DNA of 64,000 bases from Brugia malayi. Lineage: Eukaryota > Nematoda > Chromadorea > Rhabditida > Onchocercidae. Where the stretch lies: positions 9,363,501-9,427,500 of the forward strand of contig NW_025062478.1 in assembly GCF_000002995.4 (NCBI RefSeq). Direction: 5' to 3'. The notes beneath the pieces were generated by a model. That model was not told where the DNA came from. It worked only from the letters and a program-made list of their open reading frames with translations, and made no database searches. The position numbers and the translations under genes were made by a program. Every line of letters starts with the position of its first letter. The stretch's first letter is position 1. Of this stretch, positions 50,609-62,800 are shown one piece after another.

Positions 50609-52420
50609 TTTTCGTTCCTATAAAATTCACAAAAGTTCATTGTTGTTTATAATTTTTAGCTAAAACAAAATCTTAAATTTAAAAAAAAAAAACAAGAAAA
50701 GATGAAAATTTGTTCTTTTGAATTTCACACACTTAATGCTAAACCAATTCTTTTTGCTAATTTCTCTTTCATCTATTCCGATTTTTTTGCAGTTTTTATT
50801 TTCAATTTTTTTTTTTTTTTTTTTTTTGCAAATTATCATTTTTCTAAATTCAATAATTTATTTTAAAAACAAAAAATTAATTAATGGTTTTTTTTCCTTT
50901 TTATTCTTTTAAATTATATATTTTAAATTGAATTTTAGTATACTATTTGATATGTTTTTAATTTGTTTATTTTAATTTCTGCATGCATTGATAATTTTCA
51001 CTTTTAATACAAACAATGCTAACTAATTTGAATTATTTAATTTTTTTTTCTAAACAATTAATGTTTAATAACAAATGTTTAACTTATTTTAAATGATAAT
51101 ATTATGCGAAGAAAATAAATTATCTCTCTCTTTGTTTATTTATTACATTGCAACTCTGATTTTTATGATAAACAAAATTTGCAATTGAAGGAAAGCAATT
51201 TAGCGCTTTACTTATAAGTAATAAACAAATGAATGCATTTAGTTACTTTTAGTAAAATTCAAATTAAAAAAAAAAAGTTTCAAAATGATTAAAATAAATA
51301 TTTTATCAGTGAAAAAAAAATTTACTTTGGAAAAGCTAAGCAAATGATATGATAAAAAACTCTGAAAATGAAGAAAATTTGCATAATTTCTTCTTTTTTT
51401 TGTTTATTATCATTATTGTCATTTGCTGAAAAACTAAATAGTAAAGAAATGTTATCATTCTATTATTATCATTTTGAATGATAATAATAGAATTATTTGT
51501 GATAAGCAATGTTTTTATATATTTATATTGTTGGATTAGTTAATTTTAATTGTTAAAGTAATTTTATCATTTAATTTAATTTAAAAGAATTTTTTAAACC
51601 AATCAAAAAAAATTTTTTTATTTACGATTACAATTAGCAATAAAAAAAATTGATAATTATTATCACATTTTATTAATGCCAAATTCTTGAAGGAATGATT
51701 TTAATTTATCATAAAAATAATAAAATATAGAAGCAAAAGAAGTGTAAAAAAGGAAAAAAAAATGATAGCTAAACAAATAAAATGGATAAGTAAACAAATT
51801 TAATTGATAAACAAATAAATAAACCGATAAGTAAACAAATTTAATTGATAATGAAATAAGTAAATTGAAAAGTAAACAAAAAAGAAAAAAGATAGAAGAA
51901 ATTATCAACGAAAATAGTAGAAAGATAAATAAATCATTTTTTAATAATATTATAATATGCAACGAAAAATTATAAACAATTAATTGAATTGAAATTTTAT
52001 CACTTTTTCAATCATAAAATTCGAAATTGCGTATTTAAAATTTTAAATTTATTGTAAAAGTAGCGAAATTTGTTTGAGGAAAAGAAAATAAAAAAAAAAA
52101 AAAAGAAAATTCAATAACAATTTTTTCAATTTTTGAATTATATTCATTTCAAATTTTTGAATTATTTTTTGAACCACAAATTTAATCTAAAAGAGAAAAA
52201 TTTTAAGTTTAAAAATAAAAATTTTGAAAAAATTTTAATTTCATTTAAAATTTTTTAAAATCTCTTAACTTCGCTTTTCTACTAACTACAAATTGGTATG
52301 ATAATTTATTTTATAATTATTGAAAAGGAATGAAAGAATAAAAACTTTTTAACAAAACATTAATATTAATTGCTTTACTATCATTGCAAAATTTTTTAAT
52401 GGATCAAATTACACGTTTTT

Positions 52421-52445
52421 TTACGTAACCTATCACTTACGTGAG
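52421..52445. promoter_or_regulatory. TTACGTAA and TTACGTGA bZIP-type sites
   Basis: TTACGTAA at 52421-52428 is the perfect palindromic site of PAR/C/EBP-type bZIP factors, and TTACGTGA follows at 52437-52444. They sit in a partial ~30-bp tandem duplication (TACGTAACCTATCACTTA and CACGCAACCTATTACTAA). Factor binding is inference. Confidence 0.4.
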
Positions 52446-52853
52446 CTTTTTTCACGCAACCTATTACTAATTAATTAGATAAAAATTAGTTTTTTACATT
52501 TTTTACTTCTGTTTTATTTTAATAAAACATTCTATTAAAAAAAATTATAAGTTTATTAATTTTAATTAAAATTGCAAATAATAAGTTTTCAATTAAATTT
52601 ATTTCAATAAATAATTTATTTCAAAATAACAATTTTTAAATAAAATAAAACTTTTTATATTTATTTTACTATTAATTTTGTTAGTTTAGAAAAGAATTTA
52701 TACATATTTATGTATAATAAAAAATTTTCACTTTTTTTTTAAAAAAAAAAAGAATTTTTTTTAAATTAATTAATTCATCATTTTCTTTTCATTTTCTTTT
52801 ACATACTATCATAGAATCATTTATTCTTTTAAAATATTTTAATACGTTTCTAT

Positions 52854-52872
52854 TTACGTCATTTTGACGTAA
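52854..52872. promoter_or_regulatory. Inverted pair TTACGTCA / TGACGTAA
   Basis: TTACGTCA (52854-52861) and TGACGTAA (52865-52872) form a perfect inverted repeat around TTT. Each arm is an ATF/CREB-type bZIP site. It lies 430 bp from the TTACGTAA site. Confidence 0.4.
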
Positions 52873-55451
52873 TTCTAGACATCTGAAATTTTCAAAAAAA
52901 AAAAAAAAAAAAAAAACAAAAAAGAAAAATAGATTATCGTTTTATTTTTTTTTTTTTTAAAAAAAAAATTTGACACATGTTTAATAAAATAAATAAATTT
53001 CGACAGTATCTAAGTTAAAGTAAAATAAATAAACAAATGTGTAAATATAATTTATGGAATATGTAAATTATTTCAAGTTATTAAATTATATTCTTAAAAC
53101 TTTTCCCAAAATATTTTTTAAATTTTATTAGTATTAATTAATATTAAGTAGCCTATTTAATATGATATATTTTACAAAAATTTCTTTTTTTTTTTTAAAA
53201 TAAAAAAATTTATTTAGAAATATTTGAATTATAAAATTTGCAATAAAATTTTGAAACAAATTTATAAATCAATTTCAAAATAGCATTTAAATTAATGATT
53301 GATTAATAAACTAAAATTTTTAGACAAGTTAATCTACAAAAAATGAAATGATTAATTGTAGATTAAATTTTTCAGAAAAGATAAAAAAAAAATTGAAATT
53401 GTATTTTAGTTTTGAAAGCATCTGGATTTAAAAAAAAAAAAAAAATTTTTAAACTTATATAAATATTACATATATGTATAAAAATACATTTCCAATTATT
53501 ATTCTATTATTATTTTATTAGCATATTTTGATTAATTAATATCAAATTAAAAAAAAAAATAAGAAATAAAATGATTATTTTTAAAAATTTAAAAAATTTT
53601 ATTTCTTTCAGTTATTTTCTTCTCTTTTCTATTTCGTTTTTCTTTTTTTTTTCTCGTAAAAAATAAAAAAAATATTACTTTTATTTCTTTTTTCTTTTCA
53701 ATTTTCTACTTTTTTCTTCTTTTTCATTTTCTTATTTTTTTTAAAAAAATAAAAAAATGAAAAACATTTTTTTTTTCTTTCTTAATTTTGTTCAAATTGC
53801 CATAAAAAGAATTAGTGAAATAATAAAAGTTGCTTAGATGAGAAAGCTTTCTCAGCTATTTTCATTTAATCATTAAAAATTAGTTTTCCAATTTATCGTT
53901 TTGTTATTGTATAAATTTAAATTAAAAATAAAAAAAATAAAAAAAGTGAAAAGAGAGGAAAAGAAATGAAAAAAAAAAATTTATTTTAGAATTAAAAAAA
54001 AGGAAAAAAGAAAATTTCATTTTTTATTTTTAAATAATTCAAATAAATTTTTTTTTTTCATTTAATTTTGTCAGATGATAAAATAAACAAATTTTAAGGA
54101 AAAATTTAAAAAAAAATCAAGTAAAAATAGCAAGAAATGATTAATAAGAAATTTTAATTTAAATAATTTAAATGATTTTTCATTTTATTTTTTTTTTGTT
54201 AAATTTTTTTAAATGCTATTTGATCAAAATTTCTGATGTAATTGTGTTTGAAATTATTTTAAAATATTATTAATGCATTTATAAATTTAAAATATAAGTA
54301 ATATCTTTTTTTTTTTATGAAATGTTTTCAAAGTTAAAATTTCAATTGCAAAAATTTCATTTTTTTTTCTTCGCCTTGTTTAAAAAGTTTCTTTTTAGAA
54401 TAAAAATTAAACAAAATTTATACAATTACATTTTCTTTTTATTTATATCGTTTTTGTAATATTACTATATAACAATAAATAAATATCAAATTAATCACAT
54501 TTAAGTAATATTTTATTAAGTTAATTAATTGTCAATTAATATTATTTTTTTTACATAAATTTTAATGCTAAAATACAATTTAAAGGTTTATTTCAATCAG
54601 ATAAATTTTTACTTTTCAATTATAAATGGTACAAAATTTATGACAATTTTTAATCATTTTTATTATTTAATTAATTATTTAAAAAAATTTTTTTAATTGC
54701 TAATTATTTCTTTATTTTGTTTATAAAAAATTCTTAAAAACACTCCAAAATAATTATGGTAATTTTAAAAATTTTGCATCTTTACACATTTTTCACTTCT
54801 TTTTCTTCACTTTTACTAAACGCTAATCAGAAAAATTTGCCTTTTCCATTTTTTAGCGAAAAAAAAATCAAAAATTTAATATTGCCCAAATTAATTTTAT
54901 AAGCAAATTATTTGCCCGAAAATTTTCTTCTTTTTATTGTATAAAGAATTTATGTAATTTAATGGAAATTTAAATAATTTCAATATTTCTAAATTTTGTT
55001 ATATTTTCATGTTAGCTAAATTATTACATTAAATTAAAGAGGAAAAATAAATTTTAATTTAAAGTTTCTTTTTTTAATCGATATTTGCAAAGCTTAAGTT
55101 TATTTCGGTGAAAATGAAATCATTTTAAATTTATTATCAATTAATTTGCCTAGCTAATATTCTGATATAATTTAAAATTTTAAAATTAAACGATTTTCTG
55201 AGTTCCTCGAAAAGTTTTAAATGATAAATTTTTCGATATTTGTTTATCACTAATAGAAGCATTCAAGACAGATGCATTGTATTTTAAGAATGAAAATAAG
55301 AAATAGAAAAATAAAAGTGGAATTCATAATTTATTACTGTGTGCAAATATTCACTGAACAAATATGTAAATTAAGCAATTTTTCATTTCCAAATTTTCAC
55401 AAATTTTCCTTCCTCAAAAATGTTTTAAGATTTAAAATTCTATATGTCATT

Positions 55452-55777
55452 CAAATATTAATTATTATTATTGTCACTGTCATTATTGTTGCCATTAATA
55501 TTATTATTACCATCATCATTATTATTACTATTATGGACATTATTGTTGTTATTATTAGTATTATTATTATCATTATTAATATTATTAGTATTATAACTAT
55601 CATTATCAATACTACTATTATTGTTATTATTATCATCATTATTAATATTATTAGTATTGTTACTATCATTATCATTTTTCTATTATTGTCATTATTATTG
55701 AATGTCATTACCATCAACACTAGTATTATTATCACTGTTGTTACTATTACTTACTATTACCATTATTATTATTACTA

Positions 55778-55808
<31 letters not shown>

Positions 55809-55850
55809 TACTATTACTATTATTCCTGTTATCTTGTCATATTGTTAATA
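55452..55850. repeat. Degenerate ATT/ATC/GTT triplet array
   Basis: Triplet-periodic plus-strand sequence (ATTATTATTACCATCATCAT type words) that grades into nearly pure ATT at 55760-55820. It is the T-rich-strand counterpart of the array at 48310-48850. Open frames across it are artefacts. Confidence 0.85.
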
Positions 55851-57190
55851 TTATTACAATTATTTTTGTTAATTAATTAATTATTCAGTTACTAATTATT
55901 ATTCATGTTGATTATTAGGCGTAATAATCAATTGGAAATTATAATATTCGGAAATAAAAATTATCGTTTCATCTTTTTCCGGTTTTTTCTTTCTTTTTCA
56001 TAAATTTGTTTTACCTTTCTCTCTCTCTCTCTCTCTCTCTTCTCTTCATTTCAATTTTTTTTCTTATTACATAATATAATTCTCTTTATCATATGCATGA
56101 ACGCATGCATCAGAAAATTTAGATGAAGAATTGATGACAAAAAAATGTTAAATAAAATTAGCATCGTTGAAATAGACTTTCTCATTCTCGAAATACTCTT
56201 TCTTTTCCTATCTTTTCCGGAAATTTTTCCTTTGTTCCTTTTTTCCGGCAAAACTTTCAATCCTATTTTTGTCTTTTATCTTTCCAATATTTCAATTTTA
56301 TTAATTTAAATAATATTTAAATTTAAACGAAATCAAATTGATTTCATTTAATGAATGTAATAAATTAAAAATAATAAATTTTTTGATTTTTTTTTTTTGA
56401 GAAAGAAAGAAAAAAAATTCTTTTAATTAAATTTCAAAAAATTTTATTTAAAATTAAAAATTCAAAAGTGAAAAATAAATGAAAAAGGCAAAAAAAAAAT
56501 ATTAACTACAGGTGCAAAATTTTTTTTTATTTTTGAAAAAAAGGAAAAGAAGCAAAAATAATATTTTTCACATAATGCATTCTTAATTTTTTTTTCTCTT
56601 CTTTTGCACATCATTAAAAACAAAAAAAATTAAAATTAATATTAAGTGAAAATCAATTTTAGCATCATTTAAATAAAATATTTTATGCAAGAAATAATTC
56701 TATAAAATATTCTTGAATTAATATTAAAAATTTAAGTGTAACTTGCTGTTCATTTTTTTTTTCGTTTTAATAAAATGAAATATTTCAAATAATGCAAATT
56801 GTATTTTTATTTTGAATGAAATGTTTAACAATTATTCGCTTTATTAAATGAACAATTTTAAAAGAATGAAGAAAAAGTGAACAAAGAATAAATTTATCAT
56901 TCAATTTTCAATTTAATATTAATTTTTAAATTTTTGGTTTTTCGTTTTTATTTGTTTGTTTGTTTACTTTGTTTCAAAAAAAAAGCAAAAAACAAAAAGG
57001 ACGATGGTTTGTTGTTTATAAATTAAAGCCATTTCATTTTTTTGGTTCGCTAATATATGCAATAATTAATTTGACAAAAGGATGGATTATATGCAAATTA
57101 AATTTGACAAGAAAATAAAAAGAAATTAGACAGATTAAAGGATGAAATGATAATCTCATGAGACTTTTGTTTTTCGTTCATTTTTAATTT

Positions 57191-57465
57191 TTTTCTTTTT
57201 CCTCTTTCAGTGAATTTGTTTATTTCTCTTTCTCTTTTTTTGTTGTTTTTGTTTTTGTTTGTTGTTTTTTATAAGTTTTAATTTTAACATATTTAGGAAA
57301 GAATTAATGATAATACAAATATGTAATAATTTTATTTTTTTTCCTTTTTCAATGAATTTGTTTACTTGTTTACTCTTTTTCTCTTTTTTTTTTGTTTTCG
57401 TTTTTGTTTGCTTTGTTCTTTGGTTATATAAGTTTTTTTTTTAAACACATTTAGGAAAGAAATAG
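57191..57465. repeat. ~140-bp-period tandem duplication
   Basis: The order TTCCTCTTTCAGTGAATTTG, pyrimidine and GTTTTTGTTT run, TATAAGTTTT, ACATATTTAGGAAAGAA at 57199-57306 recurs as a diverged copy at 57342-57462. Confidence 0.75.
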
Positions 57466-59864
57466 CGATGTGATATTACATATATAATTAATTTTAATAT
57501 AACAATAATTTATTTAATTTTTATAATTTTTTTTTTACTTTAATTGTGTAATTTGTTTACTTTTTTGATTTTTTTTTTGAACTCTTTTTTGGAATTATAT
57601 TATTGTAATATGGAATTTTAAAAGCAAAGAAAAAAGTAAACAACCACAAAACAATTGTTTATTAAGAAAATAAATTTTTTTGAAAATGAATATTTGGTAA
57701 AAACTAAATTTGAAAATAAATAAATTCGAAATCTTTTCTGTTTTGTTTTTGAAAAAATCATAATTGTTGTAATTTATGGCATTGATAAAATGATTTCGGA
57801 CTGGAAAAATGTTAGAATTTTTTTTTTTAAAACTATGACGTAAATATTAATTAAGAATTTTAAAAGCCTAAAAAGATTTGAAAAAAAAAAATTATTGGTG
57901 AAATATAAACTTTGTAATTTTTTTTCTCTTTTTTAATGTCACTTCAGTCATTTCATTTTTTAATAATGTTATTATAGCTTAGCATTGTTTCACTTAAATA
58001 TTAATAATTTCAAAATTAAAATATTCACACTAAATTAATTTAATTTTAATACACATTGTCTTAATAACTATAGAATTTTGTTTATTTTAGTGACGTTAAC
58101 ATGGCATCAAAATTTAAACTCGAAAAAAATAATTTCAAATTTTTGAAATTGATGAAATGATGTTATTTGTAATTTTGCCTATCTATCATTTCACATCTTT
58201 TAAGTTATTAGTTTAATCACTAAATTTTGCTCTGAAATTCAAATTATCTAATCTCTTTTTAATAACTGCAAATAAAAATTTTAATTTCATCATTGAATTG
58301 CTAATTTTAATTTGAATTTTTTTTCTTTTTTTTTTTCAAAAAAAAAAAAAAAAAAAACATTTAATATTCGAAAATTGTTCGTCTAATTTTGCACTCATTC
58401 ATTTAGGATTTTTTTTTTTATTTTCGTCTATTCAAAAACAAACAAACAAAAAAAAAAACCAATTTCATTTGAAGATAAAATGCATCACAGCAAATTTATG
58501 TTTTTTTTTTTTCTCGAGAATGACAACTTCTGTAACTATTGACAAAATGTTTCCCTTTTTTCCTTTTTTTTTTATTTTGAAAAAAATAAAAAAAGAGAAA
58601 GTCATTCTCAGATATTTTGAGAATTGTTTTTGCTCTTTTAGTCCATTTCTAAATATCTTTTTCTTCATTCTTACTTCTTCTTTTTCTCTTTTCTTTCCCT
58701 TTTACCCTTTTTTTTTGCTTTAGCTTAAATTTAGATTTTAATTTTTGAAGTTAAAAAATGATTAATATAATGAATAAAAGTAGTAAGTCAAATTTTTTTG
58801 GTTTTATTTAGCATTTTTGATTTTTTTTTTTTTATACAATAAGCATTGTTGTTTTAATTACTACTGCAAACTACTGTCATTAATATTTTTATTATTATTA
58901 TCATTATTACTATTATTATTATTAATTTTAATAGTATCATTGTTATCGTTATTATTACTATTATTATCACTTTATCACAAAAAAATTAAGTTATTAACCA
59001 TTGACGTTATTAACTAATTAATTAAAAATTAAATTATCATTATTTTATTATTATTATTATTAGCACTATTATCAGTTTTATTATTACTATTGATTTAATG
59101 TTATTAACTAATTAATTAAAAATTTCAACCAGAAAATTTTTCATAAAGACTATCTAAATTAATATAAATAATACATTTTAAGGTTTAATTTATTTAAAAA
59201 ATAATGAAACTCAAGATTTGATGTTTTAAAATCAGAAGAAATTTATAACTAAAATAGGATAAATTTATTTTAAAATTTAATTTAAATGAAATTCACAATT
59301 TATTTTTACTAATAATGAATTTTTTTTTTCTGTGAACATATAAATGTTAATGTTTTCTTTTTTATCATAAACGTTCGTCTTGTAAAATCATTTTTAAATA
59401 ATGAATATTTATTGATGAAAAAAAAATTGCTATTAAATTTAATTTAGTAGGGAATTTTAAAATTCAATTTAATATATACATATACAAAAATTTATTCAAT
59501 TTTCTTTTTCTTTTTTTTTTTGTTACACATCAATTGCAGAAATAATTTGAACAAAAAAAAAAAGTGAATAAATAAATAAGGGTTATCGTTTTATTTTATA
59601 TTTTATTTTGTTGTTTAAATTAAAAATATTAATTTTTACATTAATCATTTAAATCATTAATCAAATAAAAAATCAAAAAATAAAAAAGGAAAACATTTCA
59701 CTCATATAATTAAAAAACTAAATTTCACACCTAAAAAAACAAAGAAAACGATTTACATTTAAATAAGTTATTTTTAATTAATTTTATTTTTTCGTCTTTT
59801 ATTTTTTTTTTATTTCATTTTTTTGTTTTTAAACATTTTTTGATTAAAAGATAAAAAAAAAAAA

Positions 59865-62800
59865 ATGGGCAATAAAGAATCAACAAATCAACATGATGGA
59901 GCTAAAATATCTCGTCAAATGTCACATAAACGACATTCACATACGATGTCACCGTCACGAACACGAAGTGAATCAATTCCACATCCACAAAGGTATTTGC
60001 TAAATTAAATTAATTCATTTTAATTATTTCATCTTTTTTTAAAAATTTTTTTTTATCAATTATAATTTTTTACAATTGATCCTTTTTCCTCATTTTATTT
60101 TAATTTTCTCACTTATTCATTCAATTTTTTTTTTTTTTTTTTGGTATTTAATTTTTTTTAAAAAGAAAAAAAATTTGTTTAAAATTTTAATTTTAAATTT
60201 GTTAGATAAAAATATTAAAAATTTCAAAAAATTTCATCTTATTAATAAATTTGTTCTAACAAAAAATAAAATTTATACTAACATTTAATATTTAATATTT
60301 AAAAAAAAAAAGAAAAAGGAAAAGAAAATTGGTGAATGTTTTGTTGAAAATTTGTTACACAAATATTTTTTCTTTCAATTAGTATTTTTTGAAATTATAT
60401 GCAAAAAAAAAAAAAAGTTAAAAAAGGGTAAAATATTTTGTTAAGCTTTTTTGTTTTGTTTCAAATTCAATAAAAATAATAAAATAGAAAATGAGAGAGA
60501 GAGAGAGAGAGAGGGAGGGAGAGAGAAAGAAAGAAAGAGGAAATGAGTGAAGAAGAAAAAGTTAATTACAGTATCATTTAATAGCTAAATGTCATCATAT
60601 TATCATTATTTTTTTATTTTTTTCATTACATTCTTTAAATGATTCCTAAAATGGCAAAAAAAAAAATTTTGTTTAATTTTATGAAATTTAATCAATTATT
60701 TTAGGACTAAAAAAAAAAGAACGAAGTATTATTATCACTCATTTCTGTGTTTTTTTTTTTTTGCAATAATATAAAAAAAATTTTTTTTTAATAGAATTTA
60801 TAATTTTTTTGATGCTTCATTTTTTATTCCAATTAAATTTGATTAAATGTTTTATATTTTTTGCATTGCAATATTTTAATTTTTTAGTTTTAACTTTTGC
60901 TTTAATTAAATTAAATTTTCTCATTCCTTACTTCGCTAAAAAGAAAAATGTAGAGAAGAGCAAAATAAGAAAGAGAAGGAAGTTAGACGAGAAATTTAAT
61001 TACATATATTTAATTAAGGTAAGGTAAGGTAAGGTAGGGTAAAAGTTTTTATTTTTTTTAGTTAATTAAGTAAATTTTTAAAGATAATCTAATTTAATGC
61101 AAAAGTTTAAATTCTTTTCATTGCTTTTTTCGTCTTTTCTTTTTTTTTTGTTAATTGATTTTGTTAGCTAATGAAAAAATAAAAAAAGAAAAAACGATGA
61201 CAGAATTAAGACAATTTCATACTTATTTTTCTGCAATTGTACAATTTAATTTTAATTTTATAAAAAAAATATTAATCCAAAATTTTTAATGATGTCAAAA
61301 AAAGTTGAATAAACTTTTAAATTTAAAATAAATTTTAGCTCACGCAAATTGTCAAGTTTTCGAAAAGAGGAAGAATTGGAATCACCAATTGTTTCATTTG
61401 AAAAAAATCGTAGCAAATCATTTCGTGCATCTTCTGGACAACCAAGGTATTTGAAAAAAAAATTTCTTTTTTCTTTTCGACTATATTTCAAAAAAATAAA
61501 CAAACAAAGAAATACTTTAATAAATGAAATTAATTTTAAGTAAATAAAAACTCAAAGTATAAATAAATATAGGTTTTATCTAATTTCAAGTATTATTTAT
61601 ATTGTGATTAGTTATAAATTGTATTTTAACAAATATCTTAAACAATTATTTTATGCTAATTTATTGTCTAACTTAATTCTAATTTTTTTGCATTAATTTA
61701 TGTCTAACCTAATTTTAATTTTTTTATATTAATTTATGTCTAACCTAATTTTAATTTTTTTATATTAATTTATGTCTAACCTAATTTTAAAAAATAAATG
61801 TATTTAACTAATAGCATCAATTAATGCTACTAAATTAATAGACTTGGTTTATTTTAATCTTTAAAAAATATTACTTTTACCACTTTTTTTCTCATTTCCT
61901 TTTTTTTTTAAATTTTTAAGAAAATTTTATTAATACTGTAAAAATTAAAAAAAAAATTAAATTTATACCAAGTTTTTCATGTAATTTTTTATTCATTTTT
62001 TTGCACAAAAGAAAAAAAATTTTTTTACAATTCAAAATTTTATAATTATTTTAGAAACTAAATATATTATTATATATATATATAAATTTTATCATTTCAA
62101 ATGTTTCAGCTGTCACAAAAAAAAAACCTTTTGAATGTTTAAAGTTTAAATTAAGAATTTGATATTTAATGTTTAAATTTATATTTAAATGTCTTCTAAA
62201 TTAAAATTGCAAAAAAGAAAGAAAAGTGAAATAATTTATGTTAAATCATAAATTTAAAAAAGTAATTAACTTTTTTGTCCTTTTTTCTTCATTTCTGTTT
62301 TTCGTTTTCTTTTTCATTTTTTTTTTTAAATTAAAATTACAAAAAAAAAAAAAAAAAATGAAATAACTCTTTTATAGATATATGGATGGTAGCAGACGGC
62401 GGTCAAATATTTGTGAAATTACGGGTTTAAGCGCACATCAAAAAGCAATCTTAACAACAATGTGGCGTCAATTACCACGTGCGTTAGTGTTTGATCTCGG
62501 AAAACGTGTCTTTGAGGTAGTCTTTGAACGTGACCCAAATTTATTGGTGGTAATTAATTTGGAACATCTTCAATGCACTAATCAATGGCAAGAACATGTA
62601 AATTTTCGAACACATGCACAGGTGAAATTTAAATATTCGCTTTTTTTCATTATTTAAATGAGAATTTTAAAAATAAAATTTTATTAAAGAAGGAAAAAAA
62701 AAGGAGGGCAAAAATTAATGAAAAATGCATTAGAAATAATTGTAAAAGAAAAAATCAAAATGTTAGTAAGCGAAATGAGCTAAAAATAATAGAAGAAATA

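Larger units (their letters stand above)
44738..59864. other. 15-kb gene desert between the Kazal and globin genes
   Basis: The two flanking genes point away from each other, so this interval holds both promoters. I found no multi-exon coding signal on either strand. It contains tandem duplications, degenerate AAT/AGT/AAC triplet arrays (47080-47300, 48310-48850, 55452-55850), GA/CT microsatellites (49484-49520, 56020-56045), hairpins and bZIP-type palindromes, listed separately where they can be defined. The rest is AT-rich with poly(A) and poly(T) tracts. Confidence 0.55.

Noticed and set aside
55272..55880. 202-codon plus-strand frame
   Set aside because: Most of it is an ATT/ATC triplet array; its first ~60 codons show no splice structure or recognisable domain.
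61016..61044. Telomere-like repeat (GGTAA)n
   Set aside because: The nematode telomere unit is TTAGGC; this run is a short pentamer microsatellite within an intron.
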